Origin: Lachnospiraceae bacterium NE2001
GTDB taxonomy: Bacteria > Bacillota > Clostridia > Lachnospirales > Lachnospiraceae
Assembly: GCA_900110635.1 (NCBI GenBank)
Contig: FOEK01000006.1
Coordinates: 62,001-126,000 of the forward strand
Direction: 5' to 3'
Length of the DNA: 64,000 bases
Shown here in pieces: positions 1 to 11,100 of the stretch (within the stretch, counting starts at the first letter, position 1; every line of letters begins with the position of its first letter). Position numbers and translations under genes: made by a program. A model generated the notes under the pieces. The model saw nothing but the letters and a program-made list of their open reading frames with translations. It did no database searches and was not told the origin of the DNA.

Positions 1-903
1 CCTGCCTGGCCAGTAAAATGAATCAAATGTATCAGCAAGATGTCTGTTGACATTATAATCTATCTCATCAGCTCTTTTGGAACCAAGTCCAAGCATTATA
101 GTCGCTTCAATAAATGTATAAGCGTTATCTCTCTGATAAAGCGCCGGAAAGGAATCTATTCTGTCTCGGACTGCTTTTGTGAGACTCCTTCTGATGTCAT
201 CCACACATTCTACAACATTTACCGGGCATGCGTAAAGTTCATTTGCTCTTTTTACAATAATCTCATCTGCGACTAAATTTCCTGTGTTATAGATAACCGG
301 CACAAAGGGTCTTATAATCCCTGCCTTTTCCCAGGCTATTTCCTCTATAGTATCCCCAAGATACTGCATATGATCCATACCAATAGAGGTAATAATGGTC
401 ATCGAAGGCTCCACCACACTGGTGGCATCAAGTCTGCCTCCCAGACCAGTCTCATATACAACATAGTCGCATTCCTGTTCCCTAAAATAGACTGCTGCCA
501 TCAGAAACAGAAACTCAAAATATGCTGGGTGCTGTATCCCTTCGCCTGTCCCATCTCCTGATTCCTGTTCAGACAACATTTCATCAACGGTGTTCTTGAT
601 GATACTAAATATATGCACCATTTCGTCATCACTGATATCTGTGCCATTTATGGAGATTCGCTCGTTCATTTTTACAAGATGCGGAGAGATAAAAAGTCCC
701 GTCTTATATCCCATATCCGCAAGATACAGTGACATCATCTTAGCCACAGAGCCTTTGCCGTTGGTTCCTGCTATATGTATAGCCTGAGGTATCTTTGTGG
801 GGTCCCCCAGCCGGGCCAGTATCTTCTCAGTGTTGGCCAGTTCAGTTTTCTTCGTAAAGCGGGGTATACTGGATATATACTCCACCACCTCTTCATAATT
901 CAT
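1..903 (-). CDS. folC: Folylpolyglutamate synthase / dihydrofolate synthase, 3' end cut by window
   Basis: This is a Mur-ligase-family enzyme that adds glutamate to folates, and in many bacteria also makes dihydrofolate, in the cytosol. 301 codons are visible from an ATG at 903 preceded by GAGG seven bases upstream. The frame stays open to base 1, so the C-terminal third is missing. The ATP-binding loop reads HIAGTNGKGSV near residue 45, and the last visible residues, FYWPGR, match the conserved WPGR motif of FolC. It lies 42 bases downstream of an ABC permease gene and may be read with it. The family assignment is clear; mono- versus bifunctionality cannot be told. Confidence 0.93.
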   Translation of the reverse strand, partial: MNYEEVVEYISSIPRFTKKTELANTEKILARLGDPTKIPQAIHIAGTNGKGSVAKMMSLYLADMGYKTGLFISPHLVKMNERISINGTDISDDEMVHIFSIIKNTVDEMLSEQESGDGTGEGIQHPAYFEFLFLMAAVYFREQECDYVVYETGLGGRLDATSVVEPSMTIITSIGMDHMQYLGDTIEEIAWEKAGIIRPFVPVIYNTGNLVADEIIVKRANELYACPVNVVECVDDIRRSLTKAVRDRIDSFPALYQRDNAYTFIEATIMLGLGSKRADEIDYNVNRHLADTFDSFYWPGR

Positions 904-945
904 AATCTTTCCTCAAAAGTGACAATATTAAGCAGAGTAAATATG

Positions 946-1755
946 TCACATTATTTCCTCGCGGTCAAGTCGGTTCACGGCAAAAACATAGGTTGCTGCA
1001 AAGATCAGCAGATTGAAAATAAGGGGCGCTACTGTCTCGCCATAATCTGACCTGTAATCATAAACAAATGTCAGCAAAAATGTCGGCATATATTTTCCTA
1101 TTGGCAGGAAGTTCATTATATCAGGAACAAAAAGCACTGTACCGATCATAGATATGGCCGCCACAACTCCGCTCTTAAACCAGGCTGCAAAAAGGAAGGT
1201 GTAGTCCAGAATGAAGAATATATTCAGGCCGTGAAGGATAGCCAGGAATAATGCATTGCCAAATGTCATATCACGTTCAAACATTGTGCAGGCAGTAAAA
1301 TAATACAGCATATAGCTGACAAAAACTGACAGTCCGGCCAGCCCTCCATATACGATACATTTACTGGTAAGGAAATCCCTTCCCCTGTAACCCATTTCAC
1401 GGGGAAGGATCCATTTTCCATTCTTCTGCTCCTTTGGAATGATATTGTTGCATACAAGTATGGTGATCAGACTATAGAAGAAGCCTATATAATATGAAAA
1501 TACTCCACAGCTTCCACCAACCCGTCTTGGATAAAGGGTGATCATCATATCCTCAAGGGACTGAATATCAAAGCCGGGAAGCTCTAGGGCAAGGGCGTCT
1601 GGAATATCGGTAAACAGGAGTGTAAATCCCATTATCATCACTCCGATACCCAGAGCAAGCGAAGCAAAGAGAATAAGCTTTCCTGTTCTCAGAACCTCCT
1701 TTATATCCTTCTTTATACAACATTTTATCCCTGTCATAATTCCCTGATTCATCAT
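946..1755 (-). CDS. ABC-2 type transporter membrane protein
   Basis: Membrane subunit of an ABC exporter, 269 residues with about six hydrophobic segments and a soluble N-terminus rich in Lys and Cys. A GTG at 1761 is possible but lies almost against the AGGAGG box; the ATG at 1755 has a seven-base spacer and forms an ATGA overlap with the stop of the ATPase gene, so it is the better start. The tight coupling shows that it pairs with that ATPase. Substrate unknown; such pairs export peptides, lipids or drugs. Confidence 0.85.
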   Translation of the reverse strand: MMNQGIMTGIKCCIKKDIKEVLRTGKLILFASLALGIGVMIMGFTLLFTDIPDALALELPGFDIQSLEDMMITLYPRRVGGSCGVFSYYIGFFYSLITILVCNNIIPKEQKNGKWILPREMGYRGRDFLTSKCIVYGGLAGLSVFVSYMLYYFTACTMFERDMTFGNALFLAILHGLNIFFILDYTFLFAAWFKSGVVAAISMIGTVLFVPDIMNFLPIGKYMPTFLLTFVYDYRSDYGETVAPLIFNLLIFAATYVFAVNRLDREEIM

Positions 1756-2615
1756 AAGCACACCTCCTGAAAGATATTATCAAGAGATAGTGCCGCACTG
1801 GAAATGGAGGTTATCTCCTGGGGCAGCTGCGACAGCCCCTGAAGCGCCTTCTGCTGACTGGTTATTATATCAGACTTATCCAGCACAATCTTTATGGTGC
1901 ATTTATCCATAATATAGATCTCTGGTGCATATTTATGAAGTGTTGGAAGGTCAGGCTCCGATGCAAAGCTTATAGTCATAATAGATGCACTCTCGCGACT
2001 TTCAGCAATATTAACCTCACGGGCAATAACGCCCTTCGCCAGGAAGCCTGCCTTATCGCATATACTATCCATATCGGCCAGTATATGAGTAGATAAGATA
2101 ATTGTCTTTCCCTCTGACTTCAGCTTCATAAGTATACTTCTCACATCAGCGCGGCCAGCAGGATCAAGTGCACTGGTAGGCTCATCGAGGAGTATTATCT
2201 TCGGATCATTTACAAGAACCGCTGCTATCCCGAGACGCTGCTTCATACCACGGGACATGGTCTTTATCCTCAGACCTTTTCCAAGCCCAACCGTCTCAAG
2301 CAGTGCATCACGTCTGACAGGGTTACTTTCCATCAAAAGAAAGTCCAGATACTCATCTGTTGTAAGATAATCATAAAAGTTTGGAAGATCTGGAAGATAA
2401 CCAACCTGAGTCTTTCCAGAGCCTTTACCAGTCCCCATGTCAAATGTACCGCTATCCGCCTTGAGAAGCCCCGACATAATATTCATAAGCGTGGTCTTAC
2501 CAGCTCCATTTCGCCCGATCAGACCATATATCGTCCCCTCCTCTATCTCGAAGGAGACACCCTTCAGGACCTCATTTGCCCCAAAGGTTTTTCTTATACC
2601 ATTAACCTTAACCAC
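1752..2615 (-). CDS. ABC transporter ATP-binding protein
   Basis: Cytosolic ATPase of the ABC-2 exporter, 287 residues. Walker A is GRNGAGKTT near residue 35, the signature is a variant (SRGMKQRLG) rather than LSGGQ, and Walker B is [15 protein letters not shown]-terminal tail of about 80 residues follows the ATPase fold, as in multidrug/peptide ABC-2 ATPases. The start is GTG at 2615 with GGAGG eight bases upstream. Its stop overlaps the permease start by four bases. A REP-like palindrome lies just upstream. Confidence 0.88.
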   Translation of the reverse strand: MVKVNGIRKTFGANEVLKGVSFEIEEGTIYGLIGRNGAGKTTLMNIMSGLLKADSGTFDMGTGKGSGKTQVGYLPDLPNFYDYLTTDEYLDFLLMESNPVRRDALLETVGLGKGLRIKTMSRGMKQRLGIAAVLVNDPKIILLDEPTSALDPAGRADVRSILMKLKSEGKTIILSTHILADMDSICDKAGFLAKGVIAREVNIAESRESASIMTISFASEPDLPTLHKYAPEIYIMDKCTIKIVLDKSDIITSQQKALQGLSQLPQEITSISSAALSLDNIFQEVCL

Positions 2616-2628
2616 TTACCTAACCTCC

Positions 2629-2656
2629 AAAAGACAGAGAACCGTCCCCTGTCTTT
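2629..2656. repeat. REP-like palindrome, AAAGACAG family
   Basis: Minus-strand sequence is AAAGACAG, then GGGACGGTTCT, then CTGTCTTTT: complementary arms around the shared core. It lies 7 bases after the stop of the FtsX-type permease gene and just before the ribosome binding site of the ABC ATPase. It may end the upstream transcript. Related copies are at 51999 and 60917. Confidence 0.8.
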
Positions 2657-2663
2657 ACTTTCT

Positions 2664-5510
2664 TTAATCAACTGATTTGAGGGATTCTATCATGTTTATT
2701 CTAAAGAGACGAATAAATGTTACCAGCATCATCACCAGAGTAAAAATAAATGATAGAGATGCTGCGATCACAAAACTTCTGATATTAATGTCCCTGAGGA
2801 AAACCAGATTATCAACGGCGATAACGTCCAGAACTCTGCCAAGAAGATACGGTGACACCAGAAGCCCCGCGGCAATTCCCAGCACTGAACTGATAATTGT
2901 TTCCCTATATATGTAATCATTTGTCTCAAATGGTGTAAAGCCCAGCACCTTAAGAGTTGCGATCTCCCTTGTTCTCTCACTGATACTGATAGCAGTCAGA
3001 TTGTACAAAACTGTAAATGCCAGCAGTGACGAGATTACAGTGAGTAGAACAACTACTGCATCGAGGCCTTTCACCGCTTCATTTGCCTTTGTTCTTACAG
3101 TCTCAGTTATCGTAACATTTGCCACATCATCTGAATCATACAGTCTGGAGGTAAGTGTATCCTTATCCTCCCAGCCAGCCTTCGCGAGTATCGTGTTGAA
3201 CATTACGCCGTGCTTAAATGTCTTAACATACGTCTCTCTGGACATATAGATATAATTCGATACGTAATTCTCTGTTACCCCACCAACCGTTATGGTATAT
3301 TCCTCATCATCCTCATCAACGATCGTAAGGCTGTCGCCCTGACCAACACCGATCAGATTTGCGATTCTTGGTGTGATAATGACCTCATTTTCCTGAACAC
3401 TAAGAGGCGTACCAGCTTCTATCACTCTGCCTGCATCCAGATCTGCCTTTACATCTCTGGCATCCGCATATTGAAGAGAAAAATATTCCTCAAACTGGTC
3501 ATAACTCTGGGAATCCGGAACTAATAGATATATATCTAGGCTGTGATCCTCACTATTTACAGCCTTAAAAGACTCCATTCTAACCATCAGCGGATCAACA
3601 AGAAGCCCCTCATCCACCAGCTTCTTTCCATTTCGAGTTCCCTGGATGTCTTCAATAGATTTCTGATCATCCATAAGATTTATCATTATATCATAATGAA
3701 CGATCTCACTAAACTGCTTATCGCCAACCTGACTGATGCAGTCCCTTAGAGCAAAGCCTACAAACATCAGGAATGTACAGCCCCCCACTCCGATGATTGT
3801 CATGATAACTCTTCTCTTATACCTCGCAAAGTTTCTGAGAGTAATCTTCCAGGAGAAGGAAAATGTATTCCATAGTGCCGTTATCCTCTCCAGAAGAAGC
3901 CTCTTTCCAGTCTTTGGAGGCACAGGTCTCATAAGATATGCCGGTCTATTCCGCAGCTCCTTCATACAGCTGAAAATAGTCACTCCCGACATGAGCACAA
4001 AGCTTGCAAGAACTGAACCCACAAACATATATGGATTAAATGTCACATACATATCCGGTACAGACAGCGGAAAACAGGTGAAAACAAAGCCCGGAAGTGT
4101 ATATATACCAATAAAATATCCTGCGACAACGCCAATCAGAGTTGCAACTATTACATATATCATATACGAACCGATGATAGCTGCATTTGAATATCCCAGG
4201 GAGGTAAGAGTTCCCATTTCACCTCTCTCCTCGGCTATCATACGGGACATGGTGTTGGAGGTCATAAGTACAACGATCACAATAAAGAAAAATGGAATAA
4301 TATCCGCTATGCTTTCAACCTCTTTGTACTGATCGGAAAGAATCTTATAGTTTGATATCACATCATTTCGATTCTGTATGATCCATTTACATTCTGGAAT
4401 ATCAATCTTTTCATAGGCTTCTTCCCTTGCCTCTTTCATGGCTGTGGACATGGCATCATCCATCTGTTCATCCACCAGCTCATCCACCTGGGCATCAGTA
4501 ATGGGGGAAAGGGCCTCGGTCACTGAGTCAGACAGAGTAGCTACAAACTGTTCAAATGTCATGCCAAACATAGATGCTTTCTCGCGAAGGCTTTCCTTGG
4601 TCTCCTCCTGCTTGGACTCTATTTCTTCTCTAACCTCTTTTTCTATCTCTTCTCTTACTTCTTCCTCAATCTCAGATCGTTTCTCTTCGATCTTAGCATT
4701 TGCCTTATCCTTTGCTTCCTGGTAGAGTTCAGCCACTCTTGCAGTCTCTCTCGTAGACTTTATCTTCTCCACATCATTTGTCAGGATATCAAGCTTTTCC
4801 TTATAACTGTCTGAATAGGGAATATCCTCATCAGTTTTTGCCGTTGTAACGTAGACATCTGTGTAAGCCTCCATATCAAATACATCCTTCTTCACCAGGA
4901 TGTAAGAATATAGCTCACCATTTCCAATATTGGCACTGCCAAAGTCGGTTCCCATATAGATCGGACTGGTAATTGTACCTACCACAGTAAAGACGTGTTC
5001 AGTCAGATCGTCTTTATCTTCATCTTCATCTTCGTCATCATCTTTATCGTCTTCGTCGTCTGAATCGTCTTCGTCATCTTCGTCAACTGGTTCTCTGATG
5101 GTGATCGTATCTCCAACATTAAAATGACGAGAATCTGCAAGGCACTGGTTATCCTTTACGGGATATTTTCCATCCCATTTATAAAACTTATTGATATCAT
5201 TATCAATTGATAGAACTCTTATAACATTATCACCTGAGTAGACATACTTAGAATATCCGGCAGTCACCATTTCAACAGAAGACAGCTTCTCCAGCCTCTC
5301 CACATCCGTATCCGTAAGGCCAAGGGTGCTGACTATATGAAGGTCCATCATATTCGTGCTGGCAGCAAAACGATTTTCTGCATCACGAATAGCAGGCGTC
5401 GACTGTCTGATGCCTGCATAAAAACCAACTCCGATAAGAATGATCGCTACAAGCGATGCAAACCTACCGAAGCTGTGACCTATTTTCTTGAACATATTTT
5501 TAACCAGCAT
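2664..5510 (-). CDS. FtsX/MacB-type ABC permease with acidic insert and coiled coil
   Basis: Large membrane subunit (948 residues) of an ABC system of the LolC/MacB/FtsX class. A single N-terminal membrane segment (about 17-35) is followed by an extracytoplasmic region, three segments around 420-540, a second soluble domain, and three C-terminal segments, i.e. duplicated FtsX halves. Residues 143-168 are almost all Asp/Glu, and residues about 270-320 form a charged Glu/Lys/Arg coiled coil. It starts six bases after the stop of the ATPase gene at 5517, so the two are a unit. Probable role: lipoprotein, peptide or cell-envelope substrate handling; substrate unknown. Confidence 0.85.
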   Translation of the reverse strand: MLVKNMFKKIGHSFGRFASLVAIILIGVGFYAGIRQSTPAIRDAENRFAASTNMMDLHIVSTLGLTDTDVERLEKLSSVEMVTAGYSKYVYSGDNVIRVLSIDNDINKFYKWDGKYPVKDNQCLADSRHFNVGDTITIREPVDEDDEDDSDDEDDKDDDEDEDEDKDDLTEHVFTVVGTITSPIYMGTDFGSANIGNGELYSYILVKKDVFDMEAYTDVYVTTAKTDEDIPYSDSYKEKLDILTNDVEKIKSTRETARVAELYQEAKDKANAKIEEKRSEIEEEVREEIEKEVREEIESKQEETKESLREKASMFGMTFEQFVATLSDSVTEALSPITDAQVDELVDEQMDDAMSTAMKEAREEAYEKIDIPECKWIIQNRNDVISNYKILSDQYKEVESIADIIPFFFIVIVVLMTSNTMSRMIAEERGEMGTLTSLGYSNAAIIGSYMIYVIVATLIGVVAGYFIGIYTLPGFVFTCFPLSVPDMYVTFNPYMFVGSVLASFVLMSGVTIFSCMKELRNRPAYLMRPVPPKTGKRLLLERITALWNTFSFSWKITLRNFARYKRRVIMTIIGVGGCTFLMFVGFALRDCISQVGDKQFSEIVHYDIMINLMDDQKSIEDIQGTRNGKKLVDEGLLVDPLMVRMESFKAVNSEDHSLDIYLLVPDSQSYDQFEEYFSLQYADARDVKADLDAGRVIEAGTPLSVQENEVIITPRIANLIGVGQGDSLTIVDEDDEEYTITVGGVTENYVSNYIYMSRETYVKTFKHGVMFNTILAKAGWEDKDTLTSRLYDSDDVANVTITETVRTKANEAVKGLDAVVVLLTVISSLLAFTVLYNLTAISISERTREIATLKVLGFTPFETNDYIYRETIISSVLGIAAGLLVSPYLLGRVLDVIAVDNLVFLRDINIRSFVIAASLSFIFTLVMMLVTFIRLFRINMIESLKSVD

Positions 5511-5516
5511 TCTTTA

Positions 5517-6215
5517 TTACCACTCGATTTCATCCGGCGAAAGCGGGTTTTCGTTTATCTTTATCTTATCCACCGAGCCATTCTTAATTCTGATTATCTT
5601 ATCACAGACCTTTGCTATCTCAGAATTATGGGTAACTATAATAGTGGTCATACTGCGGGACTTACAGGTCTCAATAAGCAGCTCCACTATCTTCTTTCCT
5701 GTCTCTGAATCAAGAGCACCAGTAGGTTCGTCGCAGAGAAGAATCTTTGGATTCTTTGCAATGGCACGAGCTATAGCAACTCTCTGCTGCTCACCACCTG
5801 AAAGCTGACTTGGAAAGCTTGCCATTCTCTCACCCAGGCCCACATCCCGCATAACCTCAGCAGGATCCAGAGCATCCTTGCATAGCTGACAGGCCAGTTC
5901 CACATTTTCTAATGCAGTAAGATTAGCCACCAGATTATAGAACTGAAATACAAAGCCTATATCATTTCGCCTGTACCGTATAAGCTCTCGGGATTTATAC
6001 TCAGCTATGTTATTCCCATCCACAAAGATTGCTCCACCTGTGGGACTGTCCATTCCGCCAAGCATATTAAGAATAGTTGTTTTTCCTGCACCACTCTGGC
6101 CCAGGATCGCAACCATTTCACCCTTATCCACTGTGAAGGAGCAGTCACGTACTGCTAAAACCTTCACCTCACCACGGTATTCCTTATCTACATCTCTGAA
6201 TTCAATATAAGACAT
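5517..6215 (-). CDS. ABC transporter ATP-binding protein, LolD/MacB type
   Basis: 232-residue ATPase partner of the FtsX-type permease that follows directly. Walker [10 protein letters not shown] is near residue 39, the Q-loop reads FVFQFYNL, the signature is LSGGEQQR, and Walker B is [12 protein letters not shown]; the GALD ending is typical of MacB/LolD ATPases. The C-terminal tail ([12 protein letters not shown]) is short. ATG at 6215 is preceded by GAGG. The unit is separate from the ABC-2 pair downstream. Confidence 0.92.
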   Translation of the reverse strand: MSYIEFRDVDKEYRGEVKVLAVRDCSFTVDKGEMVAILGQSGAGKTTILNMLGGMDSPTGGAIFVDGNNIAEYKSRELIRYRRNDIGFVFQFYNLVANLTALENVELACQLCKDALDPAEVMRDVGLGERMASFPSQLSGGEQQRVAIARAIAKNPKILLCDEPTGALDSETGKKIVELLIETCKSRSMTTIIVTHNSEIAKVCDKIIRIKNGSVDKIKINENPLSPDEIEW

Positions 6216-6238
6216 TTAATTCCTCGAACGCTTCTCAT

Positions 6239-6727
6239 TTAACGATTGTCAACTTTTTCGGGATACATATCGTGCTCTGCCAGTCTCTTCCAGGCCATTT
6301 CCTCAAACTTAGTTCCAGGACGACCGTAATTGGTATATGGATCTATGGATATGCCTCCACGCGGAGTAAACTTGCCCCAGACCTCAATATACTTAGGATC
6401 CATAAGGGCCACCAGATCCTTCATTATCTTGTTCACACAGTCCTCATGGAAATCACCATGATTCCTGAAGCTGAACAGATACAGTTTGAGAGACTTACTC
6501 TCCACCATCTTCACATCCGGAATATATGATATATAAATCGTAGCGAAATCCGGCTGCCCGGTTATGGGACAAAGACTGGTAAACTCAGGACAGTTGAACT
6601 TTACAAAATAATCAGTATCCTGATGCTTATTCTCAAAGGTCTCTAAAACTCCTGGATTATAATCAGTCGGATACTTTACCCCCTGATTTCCCAGCAGCGT
6701 AAGACCTTCCTTTTCTCTATCACTCAT
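6239..6727 (-). CDS. queF: NADPH-dependent 7-cyano-7-deazaguanine (preQ0) reductase
   Basis: Reduces preQ0 to preQ1 in queuosine tRNA modification. 162 residues, the size of the single-domain (YkvM-type) QueF. Seen: the nucleophile region [16 protein letters not shown], the motif [14 protein letters not shown], and a FHEDCVN motif. Of two in-frame ATGs, 6727 has AGGAG with seven bases of spacing, while 6733 would sit one base from it; a longer frame back to 6817 runs into the TSCPD gene. Other queuosine genes are not in the window, and no preQ1 riboswitch is visible upstream. Confidence 0.95.
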   Translation of the reverse strand: MSDREKEGLTLLGNQGVKYPTDYNPGVLETFENKHQDTDYFVKFNCPEFTSLCPITGQPDFATIYISYIPDVKMVESKSLKLYLFSFRNHGDFHEDCVNKIMKDLVALMDPKYIEVWGKFTPRGGISIDPYTNYGRPGTKFEEMAWKRLAEHDMYPEKVDNR

Positions 6728-6753
6728 CTTCATTCTCCTTAAATACGGCTCTG

Positions 6754-7002
6754 TTAGATTGCTTCGTCGATAGCCTTGGCAAACTGGTCGGCACAGGATG
6801 TGCCTCTCATACCACACTGATTACCTCGAAGAATATCTGCTATCTCTGCAGCATCCTTTCCCTCAACCAGCTTTCCAATTGCCTTCAGGTTTCCATTACA
6901 GCCACCTACAAACTTCACATTGTGAAGCTTCTTCTCCTCATCGATATCAAAATCAATCTTCATAGAGCATACGCCCTGCGGACTAAATGTTATATGTGAC
7001 AT
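6754..7002 (-). CDS. Small TSCPD-domain protein
   Basis: 82-residue cytosolic protein. The C-terminal RGTSCADQ matches the TSCPD domain, which in other proteins forms the tail of B12-dependent ribonucleotide reductase. Stand-alone versions of this size (TIGR03905 type) are common in Clostridia and have no proven function. Three further cysteines (CSM, GGCNG, QCGM) suggest metal binding. ATG at 7002 follows a strong AGGAGG. It precedes queF by 26 bases. Confidence 0.85.
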   Translation of the reverse strand: MSHITFSPQGVCSMKIDFDIDEEKKLHNVKFVGGCNGNLKAIGKLVEGKDAAEIADILRGNQCGMRGTSCADQFAKAIDEAI

Positions 7003-7029
7003 ATTTTTCCTCCTAGTATTATCTAATAG

Positions 7030-7221
7030 TTAATTAGTTTCTTCCCACTCAAGTCCTTTTGCCTTGGTGAAAGCCTTTGTTTCTTCCATAGGCATTGGCT
7101 TGCCAAAGTAGTATCCTTGAGCCTTCTCACGCATCTTCTGACACTCCTCTTTGATACGTCCCGAGTTATTCTTCAGTATACTCTCTGTTATCTCAAGATC
7201 CAACAGGAATATGTCCATCAA
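7030..7221 (-). pseudogene. Remnant of an EAL-domain (c-di-GMP phosphodiesterase) gene
   Basis: 63 codons that join two separate conserved pieces of an EAL domain: LLDLEITESILK (mid-domain LEITES motif) and AQGYYFGKPMPMEE (the C-terminal motif that ends EAL domains). In intact proteins these lie roughly a hundred residues apart, so the catalytic DDFGTGYS and AEGVET stretch is deleted in frame. The 5' end overlaps the last 29 bases of the YunG-like gene in another frame. No convincing start or binding site; unlikely to be a working protein. Confidence 0.7.
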
Positions 7222-7645
7222 GATATTTCACCAAACTTTTCTTAAGATACTCATAGCGAAGTCTTTTTTCTTCTTTTTCAAAATGTATCTCTCTGGTCTG
7301 CTCCGGATTATCCTCGTAATCCAGTACCTCATCCCCAAACTGCTCACTGGTAAGATCAAACACGTGTCCACCTATATCGTTATAGCAGTGGTAGTTTCCG
7401 CCAGGTCTAAGAATTCCATACACCTTGCCTCCAAAAATATCCTGTACAAGAAATGCTGTAATAGAGCACTGTCCAAGAGTAATATTCTCTTTGCTCCACT
7501 CATTTCTCAGTCTTGGCGCACAGGTGTATTCACACCACACATTCTTAAGCGCATCATACAGATCCTTTGGAGTTGTAATCCCCTTATATTTATCTGTAAT
7601 TGCAGGGACCGTCGCCTTTTCCCAGCCATAAAAATTATACCCCAT
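7193..7645 (-). CDS. YunG-like protein
   Basis: 150-residue soluble protein resembling the YunG family, which has no established function. The matching core is GQCSITAFLVQDIFGGK followed by GGNYHCYNDIGGHVFDLTSEQF, with conserved Cys and His residues that hint at a cysteine-protease-like fold. ATG at 7645 has GGAGG seven bases upstream. The last residues (YLDGHIPVGS) are read from DNA shared with the EAL remnant, so the native C-terminus may have been replaced. It follows the acetyltransferase by 17 bases. Confidence 0.7.
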   Translation of the reverse strand: MGYNFYGWEKATVPAITDKYKGITTPKDLYDALKNVWCEYTCAPRLRNEWSKENITLGQCSITAFLVQDIFGGKVYGILRPGGNYHCYNDIGGHVFDLTSEQFGDEVLDYEDNPEQTREIHFEKEEKRLRYEYLKKSLVKYLDGHIPVGS

Positions 7646-7662
7646 CTAAAAACCTCCACACA

Positions 7663-8109
7663 CTAATCCAAACGCTTTATAAATCTATATTGTTCCTTAT
7701 CTTGTCCATATTCCAGGTGTCTATAGAACTTATGAGCATCTGACCTTTTTTTGCCTGAATTAAGTCTCATAAGTGATATATCTTTTTCCATTGCCCACTG
7801 CTCAGCCCTTTCAAGAAGCGCTCTTCCAATTCCTTTTTTGCGGTATTTACTACTTACAGCGAGTCCCAGGATATTAGCCATCATTTCGAAATAAAGAGTA
7901 TTATACTTCTCAACATGAACAAAACCTGCAACCGCTCCATCAATCTCAGCAACAAAAACAGCCTCTCTTTCCAACTCAAGCTGGTTAATCCTTTCAGTAA
8001 CAAGGATCTTATCACATTGATAACCAAGATCCTCACAGCATATCTGACAGATCTCGGCAGCATCATCAACAGTCACAGGTCTGACTTCAACCTGACTTTG
8101 TACTTTCAT
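7663..8109 (-). CDS. GNAT-family N-acetyltransferase
   Basis: 148-residue acetyl-CoA-dependent transferase. The GNAT motif A is visible as ILGLAVSSKYRKKGIGRALLERAEQWA (read in two parts: beta-4 ILGLAVSS and the pyrophosphate loop RKKGIGRALL), followed by motif B with LRLNSGKKRSDAHKFYRHLEY. Substrate cannot be predicted. ATG at 8109 follows GGGGGTG with eight bases of spacing. It may be co-transcribed with the YunG-like gene. Confidence 0.88.
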   Translation of the reverse strand: MKVQSQVEVRPVTVDDAAEICQICCEDLGYQCDKILVTERINQLELEREAVFVAEIDGAVAGFVHVEKYNTLYFEMMANILGLAVSSKYRKKGIGRALLERAEQWAMEKDISLMRLNSGKKRSDAHKFYRHLEYGQDKEQYRFIKRLD

Positions 8110-8194
8110 CTTTTAAACACCCCCTTCTCCCTTGTAGAATAATACAAAAAGCTTATCTTTTATTATATCAAAATAAACCTTCTTATGCTATTCT

Positions 8195-11100
8195 TCAGAT
8201 GTAATTTCTCCAATCAGGATAGTGTACCTCTCCAAGCCTTGTTGAATAGAGAATACAGTCTGCGACAGTCTTTCCAGTCAGCTTCTCAAGGGTCAGCGCG
8301 TAGAGATACATCTGTGCAGCATATCTATCCAAAAGCTCCTGTCCTGTCTTTATATTGTCAGTCTTATAATCCACAAGAATTATCTCATCCCCCTCATAGA
8401 AGAAGGCATCCATAATACCCTGGATAACTACAAAATCAGAAGCTTCAGATATCACATCTGCTCCAAGGCTGCGAATCTCCTCAGCTGTACCAGGAAGCTC
8501 TTCCATAGGGAGCCCCGCAATAAACTGCTGTTCCCTTCTTAGTACATCTTTCTTAAACGCCTCTCGCATTCTCTGGAAGAGCGAATCACCTTCATCACTA
8601 TAGAAACTTAGTAGCGATCTGATACTAACTAATTCTCTGTCTTCATCCGAGAAGAAGGAATCTCCCAGCACTCTTTCTATTTCAATCCCCAGGCTTTCTT
8701 TTGAAGCAACGCGACTATAATCTAGCCTTTCAAATATGGCGTGAATAACTGTTCCTCGTCTTGCCGCCCTGACGCGTGCTGTTTCTTTTTCTATATCATC
8801 AAGGCACTCCGTAACTATCAGATCCGAGTCATCCTGAATCTCAGTACTTTCCTTCATTTCAGCATGCTTTATCTCAGATACAGAAAGCTTAGATTTTTTC
8901 GATGTAAAATATCTATATGGATATATATAGTCATAGGGATTGTCTGCTTTCTCATCACCAGCTCTGATATCAGTCAGATTATCTCTAACACTATCCATCA
9001 GGATATTCAGGCTCTCAGTATAATCAAGTTCCTTCTTCTTATATATCTTTCTGAAGTCTGAAATGATATCAGAAGCCGTCTTATCCTCTGCAATAAGCGG
9101 CAGTTCTGAAAGCTTATTTTCTGAAAGGCCTGCCATTTCCTTGGAAAGAGCGTAGTTTACATAATCTATATAACTCTTACACTCTCCCAGCATAAGTGGA
9201 GCCTCACCATCTGACACTCCAACAAGATAAAGCTTCTCCTTAGCTCTTGTCATTGCTACGTAAAGAAGTCTTGCTTCCTCAGTCTTTATCTCTCTCTCAG
9301 TTAAAAGCTTTGTGACGGCCTCCTTCACACTCTTCCTCTTAACCTTGACCTTTCCACCTGCAAGCTTCATACGATTAACTACCAGATGATAATCAGGATA
9401 TACTGCCACATCCCCCTTCTTCTCCGAGAGGCGAAAGCCTTTACCCATAAGAGCAACAAAAACAATAGGGTACTCCAGTCCCTTGCTCTTATGTATAGAT
9501 GTGATACGAACTACGCCCTTATCACCACCGCCATCAGCTCCTCCTGTGGAGTCATCCAGATTCTTCTCCATGCTCATACATTTATCTATATATTTAAGGA
9601 AATCCAGAAGGCCTGCATTCCTCACGCTTTCAAAGCTTTCTGCGTGGAATAGAAGTTTCTTTATATTTTCTATTCTACGCCTTCCATCAGGCATAGCTGC
9701 CACAAAGGTTTCATAACCAGTATCAAGCAGCACCTGATTCAGCAGATCGTGTGTACTAAGAAATGGTCGAAGTCTCGCCCATCTGTCCCTAAGTCTCCTT
9801 ACCATATCAAGTTTTTCAGCCACAGCACTTAGTTTCGAATTGCTACTATCTTTAAATGTTTCAACAAAACTATTACATTTATCAGCAAGACTGGCCTGAG
9901 GCATAGAGCTCTTTCCTACCACCCACACCAGCTCCTCATCTGTAAGCCCTCCGATATGTGACAGAAGCACAGATGCATAAGGAATATCCTGCTGAACATT
10001 ATCTATTATTCTAAGCACTGAAATAAGGGTACTTATTTCAAGCTCCTCAAAATAAGCACCCGAATCCTCAATGGAAACAGGGATACCCATCTGTTCATAT
10101 ATACGAACCATATCCATATGACCACGAATGCTTCTCTGAAGTATAACTATATCTCCAAATCTGGCTTTTCTATATCTGGCATTATCCTCTGTTTCCGGCA
10201 TATCAGGAATGAAGCTTTCATTTAACACATAGAAACTATCCACAAGACTTAGAATAGTCCGACCTATTTCTATAGCCTCAACCTCCTCCTTGGAGTATTC
10301 GAGTCCATCACTCAGGTCATCATCTTCTTCGTCATCATCTGCCGCATCTCCAGCATTTCCCCATCCAGAGATTCTTTCCAGCTGAACTATGCCACCCACA
10401 TTCAGGTCAGTATCTGGATAATGCTGCTTATAATCATCTGGCTCAGGTGTATTAAGACGAGTAAGCTCATCATACAGTACTCCGCCAAAGTCAGGAGTCA
10501 TAACCGACTTAAACACAAGATTTGTGCCCTCCAGCACCTCACTTCTGGAACGGTAATTCATATTTAAGCTGATGAGACGGCCGCCGTCCTTTTCCTGGTA
10601 TCTCCCGGCCTTCTCTATAAAAAGCTCTGGTCTCGCCATACGGAATCGGTATATGCTCTGCTTCACATCACCAACCATAAAGATATTATTAGGTCGTCCC
10701 AAAGAGTCACGACGGGCAACAGCTGAAAGCAGTTCTTCCTGAAGATCACTGCTGTCCTGATATTCATCGATATAGATATATTTATATTCATTTGCCTTGG
10801 CAAGACCTATCTTTGTAGCAGCCTTACTCTTTACATCATAGAGAATATTAAAAGCTGCATGAGCTATATCACTAAACTCATACTTCTTCTGTCTCTTTTT
10901 CTCCTTCATAAGGGTCTCGTCAAAGTCCACTACTATATCTATCAGACAGTTGTTTATTACATTCTGAGAAAGGGCTTCACTAACTATATCATTCTCTGAC
11001 ACAATACCAGTAAAATTATCCTTAAGCGTCTTTCTAAGCTTTCTCACCTGGTCCAGCTCTTCATCAGAAAATGCATCAAATGCCTTGCTCCTTCTAAGCT

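Noticed and set aside
3736-4332. 198-residue plus-strand open frame within the FtsX-type permease
   Set aside because: Antisense shadow of a membrane protein gene; hydrophobicity arises from the opposite strand.
6728-7030. preQ1 riboswitch upstream of queF
   Set aside because: The space is filled by the TSCPD gene and short gaps; no aptamer-like sequence.
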